A DNA stretch of 64,000 nucleotides from Capitella teleta (taxonomy: Eukaryota > Annelida > Polychaeta > Capitellidae), in the NCBI GenBank assembly GCA_000328365.1, contig KB306459.1:64469-128468 (forward strand). Direction: 5' to 3'. The notes below the pieces were generated by a model. The model was given only the letters and a program-made list of their open reading frames with translations, did not search any database and was not told the origin of the DNA. Both the position numbers and the translations under genes were made by a program. Positions 27,624-39,069 of the stretch are shown piece after piece. Within the stretch, counting starts at the first letter, position 1; every line of letters begins with the position of its first letter.

Positions 27624-28249
27624 ATGCCCCCCTGCATAACCTACGGTGTCTGCGCGGTTCTCTTTGTCATTTGTGTTCATGCAAATGAGCTCATCGGTTC
27701 ATCTGAAGATGACATCAATGAGTTGCTCAGTCTCAATCCAGAATCCAGTGTACTTACCTACCTCCCTGATGTGAGTATTCTGATATATCATACTAGTATA
27801 GCATGCACATTCCATTGCTTTTCTTACAGGGCATAACCAAAGATGATTTGATTGACCTAAGCAAGCGATTGAGTCGCGGGTTTTATGCAGCACGAGGAAA
27901 GAAGTTCAGCCCTAAATCCTTCCACTTCTCTAGAGGGAAGAAGTTGGCTTCAGAAGCTGACGAAGACAGCTTGTACGGTTTCTCAGCTGATGACATGAAA
28001 CGGGCGTACCCTTCTGGCTTCACAATGCCCCGCGGTAGAAGAGTTCCTCTTGGTTTCCAGATGGTTCGAGGCAAGAAGAGCTCCGGAGAAAAACGTGGCC
28101 TCAACAAATCGTCATTCTTCTTGGCAAGAGGCAAAAAGTCTCACGAAGACGATGATCACTTACTCAACACTTCTTCTGACCCAAAAGATGATCTTCAGCT
28201 GCTCATGAAATACTTCAACAATATCCGAACCGGAAGTGCTGTGCATTGA
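27624..28249 (+). CDS. FxxxRamide neuropeptide precursor, tachykinin-like
   Basis: A secreted prohormone of 188 residues in two coding exons, 27624-27770 and 27830-28249. They are joined in phase 0 by a 59-nt intron (GAT|GTGAGT ... TTCTTACAG|GGC). The chosen ATG gives a clean signal peptide, MPPCITYGVCAVLFVICVHA, cut before NELIG. An acidic spacer follows. Then five peptides bounded by KR, KK or RR each end in Gly for amidation: ...GFYAARG, FSPKSFHFSRG, AYPSGFTMPRG, VPLGFQMVRG and GLNKSSFFLARG. All share F-x-x-x-R-G, and the residue before F is G or S. An acidic tail ends the protein. Protostome tachykinins end in F-x-G-x-R-amide, and AYPSGFTMPR resembles the arthropod form APSGFLGMR, so a divergent tachykinin is my best guess. 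The Gly of that family is missing in all five, so another family is possible. An acceptor at 27615-27616 suggests an upstream 5' UTR exon. Confidence 0.88.
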
Positions 28250-28464
28250 GACTGTAGTTCACCCAATCTTACAATCTTATCATTTTTGTTTTCACTTCTC
28301 TATAATTGAAAAGAAAATGAAGTTTCTGGTCACTGGTTCTTTCCACTGACCAATCACAGTAACGTTGCTATGACGACTACAAACTTCGAGCCTCGCTTCC
28401 TACTGAAATATATCTGAAAGAATATTTTCGTTTGCTCAATTTGAATGCAACTTCAGATGATAAT

Positions 28465-28470
28465 AATAAA
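28465..28470 (+). terminator. polyadenylation signal of the neuropeptide gene
   Basis: A canonical AATAAA 216 bases after the stop codon, the first one on this strand. Confidence 0.65.
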
Positions 28471-28499
28471 GCGTTTCATGTAATTGGTATGCAATGAAT

Positions 28500-29230
28500 G
28501 TGGGTCGTGAGACAATACACTATTATTTCTTATACTTCTTTATTCCATCACAATTGACACTGAACGCCACATAATATTCAAAAAATAGATACCTGAGACT
28601 TGTATATGAAATCTGGACCGCACTGGTAAGCTAAGTTTGATGAAAAACTCACCATATTAGTAGTATAATGTATACTCAATAACTAATTAATTAGTAATAC
28701 TTTGCTTATAGCAATAAGACCTACTGAATACATAGCTTCATTTTAGCGAGCTCAAATCATATCGAGTTAAAACAACCAAACACAACTAAATCAGCCGGAA
28801 TGACATGGTCACTCAACACAAGACACTGAAGATATAGTTTCAAGAGCCAGTACATAATATGCACGTCAACGTATATAGTGCTTCGTTATATCAAGGAAAG
28901 TACATGAGGCGACTGAGTTATTCTTATACATCAGTTCTCCATGACCGGTACAAGAAAGCCAAGGAGCAGATGGGACACGTGCTCTCCTTACGCGTCTGTT
29001 GTGCTCCCACACAGTCAACTCCGGTTGCTTCGCCAGAGTTTTCTAGGCAGAATTAGTTATGCATTCAACGCAATGCTACCGAGTATCTTCGTACGAAAAC
29101 TGAGCGGCATGTTAATGCCGCTATTTTTAAATAAATGCGCTCTTTATCCACCCGAGAAGTGTAACAGAGATAATTCGAAATGGGGGCACCCTGCTTGTGA
29201 ACACGATGGATTCAACTTAATGTAAAAACA
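28500..29230. other. intergenic, nothing recognised
   Basis: No gene or repeat I can support. Short open frames at 28859-29225 lack any signal or splice context. Confidence 0.4.
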
Positions 29231-29238
29231 TACATAAA

Positions 29239-29490
29239 TGATTATCGACTTCCGAGAGAAACCCCGAACAAAGGAATTAAAAAGACTCAATTAAGATCTC
29301 AAGGAGATAAAAATCAACAATAACTCGGAAGAGCTCACCGTTGAAAAAGCCACGAATAATGCTTAATTGCCTCAGAGCGCTGGGTATGTTTCAACTTCGC
29401 ATTTTGTGTCCTAGAGCTCTTCTACAAAGCCACCATCATCAGCACCTTTACTTTTGAAGTCACATGTACAATCTTGGAGACTGGTATTAT
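29239..29490 (+). mobile_element. decayed LINE reverse transcriptase fragment
   Basis: Across shifting plus-strand frames the translation keeps the order of a CR1/Daphne-like RT C-terminal region. First comes MIIDFREKPRTKELKRL, then EIKINNNSEELTVEKATN, then LELFYKATIISTFTFEVTCTI. The second and third correspond to the thumb-side region and the FYKA...LTFG-like segment. It is broken by stops and at least two frame changes, so it is an old copy. It meets a minus-strand LINE piece near 29485. Confidence 0.6.
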
Positions 29491-29920
29491 TGAAACAAGG
29501 GAATGGTATATGCTCTATACGCATAAGATAAAAGCATAAAATCAAGCATAACAATAAAGCATAAAAAGCACGTATAAAAAGACATGTCTTGAGTCTGTTC
29601 TTAAAATCATTCAGAGTCTCTGCCTCTTGAACAGAAATGTCCAGGGAATTCCAAATTTTAGGCGCAATAGCATAAAAAAGAACGATCATATAAGAATTAC
29701 AAGAGCTCGGGACATTTAACAGATGACTAGAATGAGAACGGAGATGGGCAGGTGGTGAATATGGCTGCAACAAAGAACACAGATATACAGGAGCAACACC
29801 ACGGATATACTTAAAAACAAGCACATCAATTCTGTATTCAATCCTTTGTGCTAAGGGCAGCCTATGAAGACGTTCGAGAACCAGTGTGATATGTTCTCTT
29901 CTGAAGAGTTCTCTTACCGG
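29485..29920 (-). mobile_element. LINE 3' fragment, CR1-like reverse transcriptase C-terminus
   Basis: Minus-strand frame beginning near 29918 reads LERLHRLPLAQRIEYRIDVL, then LVFKYIRGVAPVYLCSLL, RSHSSHLL, PKIWNSLDISVQEAETLNDF and NRLKTCLFIRAFY. This is the standard C-terminal block of CR1/Rex1-like non-LTR retrotransposons (LHWLPV.QRI, LVFK.LHG.AP.YL, LWNSLP, FK..LKT.LF). The frame stays open for more than 400 bp. Upstream RT motifs and the endonuclease are absent. Confidence 0.85.
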
Positions 29921-29929
29921 AAAAAAAAA

Positions 29930-31440
29930 ATATTATTGCATGGTGCAGTGTTCAATGAGTATTGATCATGATGCATCCGAGAGTGGTCTTCTCGACTTCA
30001 GCTACCATCTCATCATACCCAGCTAAAAGGGCGCTGATCTCCCGGGAAAGTAGATATTCACAGAAATAAGTAGGCTGGGAGGGGTGTTAACAATAAATTC
30101 GAGTGACTCAATAATTATGTGTGAATTATCGATCTCATGAAACTACTTCATTGTATAATGAAATATGTTTATCAATGTATGAATAATATTGAATACCATG
30201 CATATTTTGAATGCCAGCACATACTATTCATTTACATGAGTACTCATAATTCATATCCGTCTAAGGATAACGCGTGAACAATGCGCAAAACCGAAGCGGG
30301 ACTGTCACGACGTGCATATACACGTTATATATATATATATATATACCATTTATTGCGTAAATTCTCGATTGAACCCAAATCAGTTACTTACAGGTAATTA
30401 AAGCATAATACTGTGGCTATCACATTATGACTAGCCGTGCATATGTGAACACTTGTGTTTTAACCCATCAAGTCAAGTTAAGTAACACTATGATTACTGA
30501 GACGTTATGAATCCAGACTAGGGTTCCAACTACAGCGAGTTGTCATTCCCAAAAAACACCATGGTGAACAAAGTCATAACGCTTAACCTCGAATTGCTCT
30601 CACACCGGCACACGTGATCCATCGGCATGCTCAACATTCATCAATCAACGCTTTGAATAAAGCGACGCACGCCCTCAAACTCAATTACTTCATCACACTC
30701 CAACCCAGTCAATCAAAAACTCAAGATATCGATTCTTGGTTACTTCGATAAAAATATCAACAAACATTCCACGACCCTGAGCAAACATTAGCATAAGATC
30801 TCGTTCAATATAATTCGTATCCCGGTTACTCTGTTATTCCTCGTGATCAGCACAATCGGCTCTACCTGTACATGCCACGCACACCTGTTCACAGGTAAGT
30901 TTATTATCGTGTGCATCCGTGACATTGTTGTCAGCTGCGACGTTAAAATGTGAGATTACATGCATTCAGCGGTGAGCCTCTATGTTGGATATACGTTTGT
31001 GCTTTTGGATATCTTCATAGTATTTGCATTTTGGACACGCTTCCTAGACATTATGTTTGAATATTAGGTATAATGCAGACACCGATACAGCTTAATTAAG
31101 GCAGCAAAAAAATAGCAGTATTACTGTCTCCTGAGATTACCAGAAACCACTCAATATTTATTATACTGAGCAGCAACAGAAAATATACAGTTTTGTATTG
31201 ATTATATCATGGGCTCAAAAGAATTTGAACTCTTCCTAATTAGTTACATGTGTCCTAAATGATCACTCAATGAAGAGAAAAAGAAAAATTGTGCTTGGTT
31301 GAGCAACAGAAGAGATGAACAAAAAAAGTTGTTCATTTCGGATATCTCCAAAAATCATGCATCAAAATTAATCGAACATTAGTCATTCTTTCTTCGGCAT
31401 TTCGTAAATCGTTTGCCACCTTTCGCTTTTCAATGCACCC
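29930..31440. other. intergenic, AT microsatellite only
   Basis: No gene seen. A short AT run of about ten units lies at 30325-30345. Confidence 0.45.
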
Positions 31441-31444
31441 TCTT

Positions 31445-31755
31445 AGCTCGTTGGAAAAAAAGTGCGCAATACGGATAATTCAGGCTGCCGTTCCTCGGAT
31501 TACGACCAGTAGGCTGGATCCTGCAATCCTGTTGAGTCACCTCCGAGACCGTTTCCATCCATATACCGGACTGTATACGATATCGGCGGATCCCACGGAC
31601 CCCCAATAAGTGGGCAAACAGTTTGATGTAGGGCGCTGCAGCACTTGAGGTGGACCTTTAGAAAGATGGGCTGCACTGACCCAGGAGAGGATTCGAACTC
31701 TCATCCGTAGCATGCAGGTTCATAGCCTGCATTGAGGCAATGAGGGGCCACCTTT
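31445..31755 (-). mobile_element. tRNA-derived SINE, family C (single copy here)
   Basis: On the minus strand the head has a perfect 7-bp stem, ATGCAGG with CCTGCAT, around a 7-base loop, as in a tRNA anticodon arm. About a dozen bases later comes a B-box-like GAGTTCGAATCCTC. The T-arm does not pair properly and a unique body of about 200 bp follows, ending in a T-run. A plain tRNA gene is unlikely; a SINE or SINE remnant fits better. No second copy occurs in the window. Confidence 0.5.
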
Positions 31756-31759
31756 ATTA

Positions 31760-32455
31760 TCAATGACAATTTTTATGTTTTTATTTCTATAAAATGATCA
31801 TTGCATCTATAGTCTGATTTACGTATTGATCCCTACCCCGCATTCAACATCCTTGCTGATTCCATGTGATCGCCAGAAACTCCAACTTCCAAATAATTAA
31901 TCAAGAAAGAATACACAACACACCCACTAATCATATTATATCCACGATGATTATAGTTTGCACTATTCTATAAGCTTTTCAAGACACGTATAGTTTCTTT
32001 TGTTGTTCAGTATATTACCATACTCTTGTTATTGTGAATTTATAATACTAAAATATAGTATTTATACACTAGCATTTCTAAATAATCGGCATTATGTGTA
32101 AACATAAATTTTATACTAATATGATGACAAATCAATTAATGCATTAATGATGACATTATGTTTATTAAGACGTATTTTATATTAATAAGACCCCATTTTA
32201 TAGTTACATAATATGCGATCTCACATCTGACAGACCAAGACAGCACTAGAGTGGCGTATAATTCAATTAAAATTGCGCGTTGTGTATAATCATAGATATA
32301 AACGGCTCATTGAGTAGACTTGCACAGGAACCAAAGTCAGGGAACAAATCCCATGATTTCCTTGATACTTAGTTTCAGAGCACACTCTGTAATCTCTGTT
32401 GACAATCACTGAAACCGCACAGTGCCCCTCAATCAGCCAGTTCATTCTTGTTCTA
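31760..32455. other. intergenic or 5' intron of the next gene
   Basis: A/T-rich sequence with no recognised element. Because the next gene begins right after a splice acceptor, part of this may be its first intron. Confidence 0.4.
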
Positions 32456-32468
32456 TTCACAGCACAAA

Positions 32469-33248
32469 ATGGCAACATTTTGGCAACCGACGCATGGCCG
32501 ACGGAAACGGAAACCCAGACAAGTGCGTCGCCTACCGGTCGGAAATGGCAACCATTCCCAAGAACAAGTGCCCAATAGGGGGTATTCACCCCCATACACC
32601 CCTCTCATCCCCTTCAGTCCTATCCCACGACCAGAAACCTTCGAAGGGAAGACTAAAAAGCACAACAGGGAGGATTTCATCTCATCACTTCCGCTTCCTG
32701 CACAACGACCGGAAGTTAATGACACTGACGTCAGAAACGTCGTGAGGAGATACTTAAGGGTTTCTCGCGGCGAAATCATCGATACATTTCCGAGTATCTG
32801 CGCATGCTGTGACCGAATAAATCGGTTCAACTTATCCAGACACCCAAAAAGTGTCCACTATAACCTGCCTGCAATTGACCCTGGACTTTTCCAGTCAATG
32901 GTTGATGGAGACACCACCAAAAGAAACAGCAATCCAGATGTTTTAACTCTTGAGAATACACTCCCTGCTCTGGTTACTCCATCCATCGGTCATCGTCAAC
33001 CAAACTGGATTTCCAAGAAAGTATCAAGTCCAATGATGCCATCAGAATCTCAGCAGCTGATGCCTTTGAAGAATAAGACGTTTCTGACGGATTCAAAGAA
33101 ACCTGAGTTGTTTTTTGCGAGTGGCGAAGATGGACCATTTCAGGTGGATCCAAAAACAACCCCTTTGGCCCAATCGGTTGTTGAAGCATCGGCGAGATAT
33201 ATCGACAATATGGGAAAGATACGTGGCATATCACAGTCGTATGGTTGA
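32469..33248 (+). CDS. orphan protein, whole coding region in one exon
   Basis: A protein of 259 residues that I do not recognise. The ATG at 32469 has an A at -3 and G at +4 and lies seven bases after a strong acceptor (polypyrimidine then TTCACAG at 32456-32462), so the gene has at least one upstream non-coding exon. The N-terminus is basic (HGRRKRKPRQVRR), residues 40-60 are Pro-rich (PPYTPLIPFSPIPRPE), and the middle has one CACC pair. The rest is polar with several SP/TP sites. There is no signal peptide or membrane segment. The basic start suggests nucleic-acid or microtubule contact, but that is a guess. A poly-A signal follows 147 bases after the stop. The open frame of 780 bp in A/T-rich DNA, with the acceptor and poly-A site, makes it a credible gene. 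Confidence 0.75.
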   Translation: MATFWQPTHGRRKRKPRQVRRLPVGNGNHSQEQVPNRGYSPPYTPLIPFSPIPRPETFEGKTKKHNREDFISSLPLPAQRPEVNDTDVRNVVRRYLRVSRGEIIDTFPSICACCDRINRFNLSRHPKSVHYNLPAIDPGLFQSMVDGDTTKRNSNPDVLTLENTLPALVTPSIGHRQPNWISKKVSSPMMPSESQQLMPLKNKTFLTDSKKPELFFASGEDGPFQVDPKTTPLAQSVVEASARYIDNMGKIRGISQSYG

Positions 33249-33394
33249 CAGCAAATTGATTTACTTGTTTATTATTATTATTCGTATTATATTTACATGT
33301 GTTTTCTTCAGACTAAAGTATTTAATATTGTTCAAATGACCTGTAAGTAAAATTTAACCACTCAAACATTCTTTCTATTGATTAGATAGAGCAA

Positions 33395-33400
33395 AATAAA
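33395..33400 (+). terminator. polyadenylation signal of the orphan gene
   Basis: A canonical AATAAA 147 bases past the stop at 33248. Confidence 0.6.
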
Positions 33401-33409
33401 ACCTTATCG

Positions 33410-34165
33410 CACCCAAGTTTCATGAAGTTATCAGAAATCTAATAAGTTTAATCATCCATCCGTTCATTTATTACTGACAATTATACCCCTCGGTGAGTCT
33501 GTCAGCCAATCAGCCTCGTGTATTTGAGTGTTTTATTCGTGCATAAATAACGCGTATAAATAAACAAATAGCATAGATCACTCTCGCCATTCACCTGATG
33601 TTGAAGTCTCAAAATGCAATTTCATAACGCCTCCGCTCATTGGACGTTAAGATCACATGTGCGTTAAAATAAGCGATGCGGAAGAATAGGGCAAAGATCG
33701 TCTGCACGATGGTGTCGCTTCGATTTTCAGTTGACAATTATGCGTATAATTTGGTGTTAATACCGAATGTCAGAAATAATTTAGGCTTTACTTTATATGT
33801 TGTGAGAATATGCAATAAATGTACGAAGTGGGGGATGAACATCGTGATGAATACAATATTGTCATGTCTGCTTGACTCAAAAGGTGAAAGGTCATCAAGT
33901 TGATGGTGTGACAAGTGCCGTATATTTATCGATATTAAAAGATTAACAGAGATCAGAAACCAAATATTACCGTGTGTAATGATTTATCCGAATTGGCAGA
34001 TGGCATACATTGCTTCATTCGAGTAAATCAAAATGAAAACGGTATAAAGTTTCAGCGCTCACGAAATTCAGCTCTGCATCTTCGGGAACAGGCCAAATAT
34101 GAACTACTCATTTATGATGGAGCATAATGAAGTTGGCCATAGAAATAATTGTGATGACGACCTTG
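33410..34165. other. intergenic, nothing recognised
   Basis: No supported gene or repeat between the orphan gene and the MITE. Confidence 0.4.
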
Positions 34166-34170
34166 TTATA

Positions 34171-34852
34171 CAAAGTGGGCCACAAGTAGTCCATGTACAC
34201 CATGTTAAAAATAAAAAATCTAAAATTTACTCAAATGTACCAATTATTCAAAAACTACCAGGTATGGATTGACTATGTTATTCTGCGCCCATTTATGCAA
34301 AGAAATCAAGTAAGAAGCATATTGTGAATGGGGGAGGGACATTTAAATGCGAATGTTAAGTGATCGCGAAGAGAGCAAAATCAGATGAGCCCCTGAATGA
34401 GCATTGATTAATGTCATCTCTTGTAAGACGTTTCAATACAAACTCTCTGTTTCATTTTGATTTTACGAGATATACATTAGTGCTACTGTCACAACTATAT
34501 AGCACTCTATAACAAAACAAGAAAACGAGAGCGTTGCCTTAATTATGCGTTCAATGAAGTCTATCCATGGTCCGGGGCCCTGTTTGTCACCAAAAGTGGA
34601 AATATCACATAATGATGAGTACACTCTCTTAATTGAGATAAATCGGCATATGTGTTGATGAACTTGGAATATAAAGGAAAGAAATAGCAGCAAAGCATGC
34701 CAGACTAATCATACCAAGTGTTTATTTCTCTTATCCTTGGGTAATTTTACACTGCGATCTGTTTTGTAACACTTTCTCAGAAATGCGTAGCACTACTGGA
34801 AAGCATTGAGATCTTTAACATGGAGTAGATGGACTACTTTTGGCCCACTCTG
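34171..34852 (+). mobile_element. mariner-like MITE with both ends and TA duplication
   Basis: The left end, CAAAGTGGGCCACAAGTAG, and the inverted right end, CAGAGTGGGCCAAAAGTAG, form terminal inverted repeats of about 40 bp. Each is flanked by TA (34169-34170 and 34853-34854), as expected of the Tc1/mariner superfamily. The 682-bp body has no transposase frame, so the element is non-autonomous. Related copies are at 49252-49620 (same orientation), 60594-61195 and 61935-62225 (both opposite). Confidence 0.85.
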
Positions 34853-35442
34853 TATTAAAAAAAAAAAAAAAAATTGGCTCAGTTCACGAGGATTATTTTT
34901 ACGCTAATATCGGAGATGGCCGAGCAATTCAGGAGCATATTGCTGCTGGAACAAGCATAACGTTTAACATCAACCATGAATGAATACTTTTGTGTTTTTG
35001 AATTTAACTTTGTTTTTGTTTTTGTTTGTTTGTGTTTGTTATTTTCAATTATTCGATGTTTTCTCATGAAAATAAAAAAAATAGTTTTCGACTGAACTTG
35101 AAAATACTGTTTACATTAATTTTAACGTACCAAGAACCACAGTGGTAATGAAACAAAAACAATCTGAGTGAAATTATGTTAAAACCAATATAATTATAAC
35201 CAAAAAAAGCAGCTTCACTCTATTGTGACTCGATCTCTTTTCCCCATGTTCCTTATCATAATCATAACGCTTTTATACCCCTCGCATTATGATTGCATAC
35301 ATAATGATTATCTGCGAGTTCTTCCTGGTGCGTAAGAATAGACGGTGACAACATCATTGAACAGGCTGTTTACCGAAGTAAATGTTTGTTTTCCTAGGTA
35401 ATAAATAATCATACTAAGTCACATGGAAGTCGAAGTTTCGAT

Positions 35443-35560
35443 GTTTATGCAAGGGTTGATATTGTTTTCGTAAATGTGGAGCCAAATAACGGAACTCGAC
35501 TTCGTCTTGTCGGTTATTTGTCTCCAAATTCACTTAAACATTATCAACTCTAACATAAAC
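35443..35560. repeat. foldback element, long imperfect inverted repeat
   Basis: The left arm (35443-35492) and right arm (35510-35560) are complementary with small bulges. GTTTATG pairs with CATAAAC, GTTGATA with TATCAAC, TGGAG with CTCCA, and CAAATAAC with GTTATTTG. The loop is about 17 bases. The fold resembles a short foldback transposon or a precursor-like hairpin. Confidence 0.75.
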
Positions 35561-35934
35561 ACTTCCTTCCCGTGACTAATCCCTTAATTATCTCCTCACT
35601 CCTCTGTTTAATGTTATTTCATCTGAAGATGAAAAAGAGCTGAAGTTGAAAAACTACTGTTTTATTTTTAAGAGGTTATTATTCTTTTAGACAGGTGGTT
35701 AATTAATATACCGAATGATTTACGCAACAATAAAACGTCAAAGGCGAAGCGATCGAACTTTACAGTGGTGCCCAACATTAAGCACTGCTCTGTATATGTA
35801 GGCAAGCAACCAACCGAACTACCATATTACCAATCTCATCAATATCAATGTATGAGTTCTCTCAAAGGGCAGATTCTGCAATTGAAGGTCATTCAACCCC
35901 AAAACAAACGACCTTGACGTCCTGCCTTTGGGCC

Positions 35935-36240
35935 ACAGATCAACAAGATTTGATTCGATTCCCAGAACGCAATTGAGCGACCATTTCTGCCTTTAAGGGG
36001 ATTATTGCAGAAGTAAATTTATTGTTATTTGTGTGGAATTCTTTGGAAGAGCGAGTGATTCTGAGGCATGATGGGATTGCCAAAGCAGCAATAGAATTAT
36101 CCTTGTCAATAAGCACCAGCGTTGGTGCTATCAAGAGGATACGTAGAGGCTTTACTTTTTCTAAACATCCTGTGGACAGTTTTTTGGTGAAGTCTGAGGA
36201 AATTTGCGTATGGTGCCACACAAAGCGTGAAGATTGTAAA
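35935..36240 (-). repeat. dispersed repeat E, copy 1
   Basis: Matches the reverse complement of 40545-40790. The best-kept part covers TTTAAGGGGATTATTGCAGA and the following AAATTTATTGTTATT, and similarity continues to the GCGTTGGTG segment. No coding function can be shown. It is probably a diverged transposon of unknown class. Confidence 0.65.
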
Positions 36241-36309
36241 CCAGGTTTCTCCTCTGTTATACACATTATTGCGCTAATGCTACAGCTTGGAAGCAATATA
36301 TAGTTACAG

Positions 36310-38320
36310 CCTTATTAAAGCTACTTGTTTGTTCACCAAAGCTCTCTGACAGGTAAAAACAACTGGAGAAGTATAACTATTTAATGATACTTTATATACT
36401 GCATGGGTAATGCGGTAATTACGGGGAGTGATGTTTGCACTCAGTTTGTGACCTTTCTATAAAGGTCATTTAATCAAATGACCTGGTCAGTCTGGCTATC
36501 TTTAGTCCCGTGATATCCGTTTGCACAAAACAAGCAATGATTCGTTCATGGTGTTTTCTTTCAAGTTGTCTGAAGGAGGAAATTCAACCCATTAATCTAC
36601 ATCTTGTTTTCCTTTTCTCACAGAAGGGTAATGACCTCTGGATTACTAGGGATACGCTTACAATGATGTTGTATAATTTAAATTCATAAATAATGTAGCT
36701 CATGCCTGATTGTTATCGTAAACATGATTAGTCGCAATTATGGTTTTGACGCAATATGTCCATATTCATAAATGGTACACTTCCTTCCAGGTATCTTTCA
36801 CGTATCCTCATTCAAAGGTAGTTTTCTACAGGCACACATGAAAGTGCTTTGAACTCAATTTGCATTGCATTCATATCTGTCATATAACCGTTGACCGGGT
36901 CTGACTGATGATGTTGTTGTCTGAGTTTTATTGTACATTGTTTAGCAGGCTGTACGTTGATAATATTATATATTATTTTTTTATGACAAAAATCGTTTTT
37001 ATATGCGTAAATTCCCGAAATTAGATCAATTAAACTTTGAGAATAATAATGCATGCATCCATGAAATCTGTAATTCGTAACATAATAAAGCATTATTAGT
37101 AATAATAGATTGACACATACATGTATATTCCAAAGAGATGACTAATTTCGATAATATCCCAAATTGATTATTCATAATGAATCGTGACCACCGTTTTGCC
37201 CCAATGCAGAGTAAACACATCCATAGACAGCAAGACATCTCAAACCCTGTACTGAATATAATACTACTCCTAAAAATTAATCACAATTACAACAGTCTAT
37301 ATATGACATTTCTACCGCACTAGTCCCAAAGAGGTGCCATGAACACATTCTGGCTTAAACGAACCAATTTGTTTCCATTTGCAGCCGCAAATCCCGACAA
37401 TGTGACTGACCTTGACCCCGGGAGTGAAATTAATCAGATAACGTGTAGAGGTATGACCCCGTCATTTCACGGGCGACGGATCATGGCATGTGAAATGTCC
37501 ATATTGGATCTTTTCTATTTGCGCCCAAAATACATTTTTCATAAATAAAGCGAAGACATTAGCCAAATTGCTTGGGGCATAAATCGTTCCTTGGCTGAAA
37601 TAATCTTTCAGCGAAGCAGTCAAGCGATAAAACAGCAATATGCAGTTTGCAATGAGCTTCTTTAGACATTGGTTTTGAAGTTGCAAATAGCCGAGGAAAT
37701 GTAAAATTGGAAATCAAAAGTTATGGGATCAATTCATTAATCATTAATGCATTCACAAATGCAAAGTGGCAAATGTTCTTCATCTTTTATATCCCTTAGC
37801 TTACGTCCGTTAAAACCGCAATGCCGTGTTTCGTGTAAAATATCGATTTAAAGTAATATATTGTCATGATACAAGTAATTTATTTATCAGTTACAACCTT
37901 TGTGTAAGTGTCGATCAAATTTCCATCATAATTATCATGGAAAGTAGTAATGACTGTTTACATGTAAACTTATGAAAAATGTCTGTATTTTAATTTTAAT
38001 TTTTTAATTTATTATTTTCTTGCATGATCTCTTAGAATATGGCTGATAACTTGTAGTATTAGTGTCTACCTGAAGTGGACCCGATGTCTCAAGTCATCAG
38101 GTCAGAACAGCTGAAGAGCAGGTTCCTTATCAATTATTCAATACCTCACTCTTTGGCATCTGCTCAATGATCAACTTACACTGACGCAGTGTTCAGGTCA
38201 GCAAACATTCATGCAGCGAACCTTCTGTGAATAGGATCGACAGTTGAGCCCACATTGTCTCTATACCTTGTGTTGGCAGAAATGTGTTTTGCTCAGCAAA
38301 GCAAAGTGGTCGGCGTTATA
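36310..38320. other. intergenic, nothing recognised
   Basis: Two kilobases of A/T-rich sequence with no gene, tandem repeat or element I can support. Confidence 0.4.
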
Positions 38321-38325
38321 ACAGA

Positions 38326-39060
38326 TACTGAGCCCCCGGATCATCATGTCTCATTCGGCAGATTCAATTTATGAGATTGCAACCTTGTCGTAATTGAATT
38401 CCCTTATCCGTTCTGAATCTGATTCCACGTTCTATTCTTGTAAAAGGCTCTCTCTATTCACTGTATTAAATCTGGTTTCGACCTGGATGACTTCATTATG
38501 TAACATTTGATTGCTATTTGGACAGACTATAAAAGTGGAAAATTAATAATGCTATGTATGTGATATCTCATGGAATATTATTACACAGACATGTGGTCAA
38601 TCCATAGATGATACAAAATATATAGAAACGTATTCAATATTTGTCCACCACCCGCACCCGTCATGATTGCTTTAAATCTGTTCACAAATGCTTGTGCGGT
38701 TGATGTATCTATTTTACAACAGAAAGCGGTTCATATGAAGTCTGAATTTCATATCTGAAGCACCGCATATGAATAGCATTGAACACTGTTGCAAGCCCGA
38801 TATCGTGCAGATACATAATGGTGCATTAATTGGCCGCATGGTCAAGTCCTATTTGCTGTCTGTCAAAGCAAACGTGCATTGAATGAGTTCTTGGTAAGTG
38901 AACCCAATCGTCCTACTCCCGTCTCGGATCTTAGTTACTTTGATATGTTTTTATCCCTGCTAATAACAAGCACGGCATTGATATTCCAATGGTTTCATTG
39001 TAACAAAGCAAGCATAGCACTGTGACATGGAAGGCAATTTCACGCAGGATGAGGGATATT
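38326..39060 (+). repeat. dispersed repeat D, copy 1
   Basis: Direct repeat of 43275-43980. Paired blocks include ATGTCTCATT...AGATTCAATTT.TGAGATTGCA at the start, TGAATGA.TTC.T.GTAAG...AACCCAATC in the middle, and GGCAATTTCA against TGCCATTTCA at the end. Divergence is high, so the copies are old. No coding frame. Confidence 0.6.
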
Positions 39061-39069
39061 TTTATTAAT

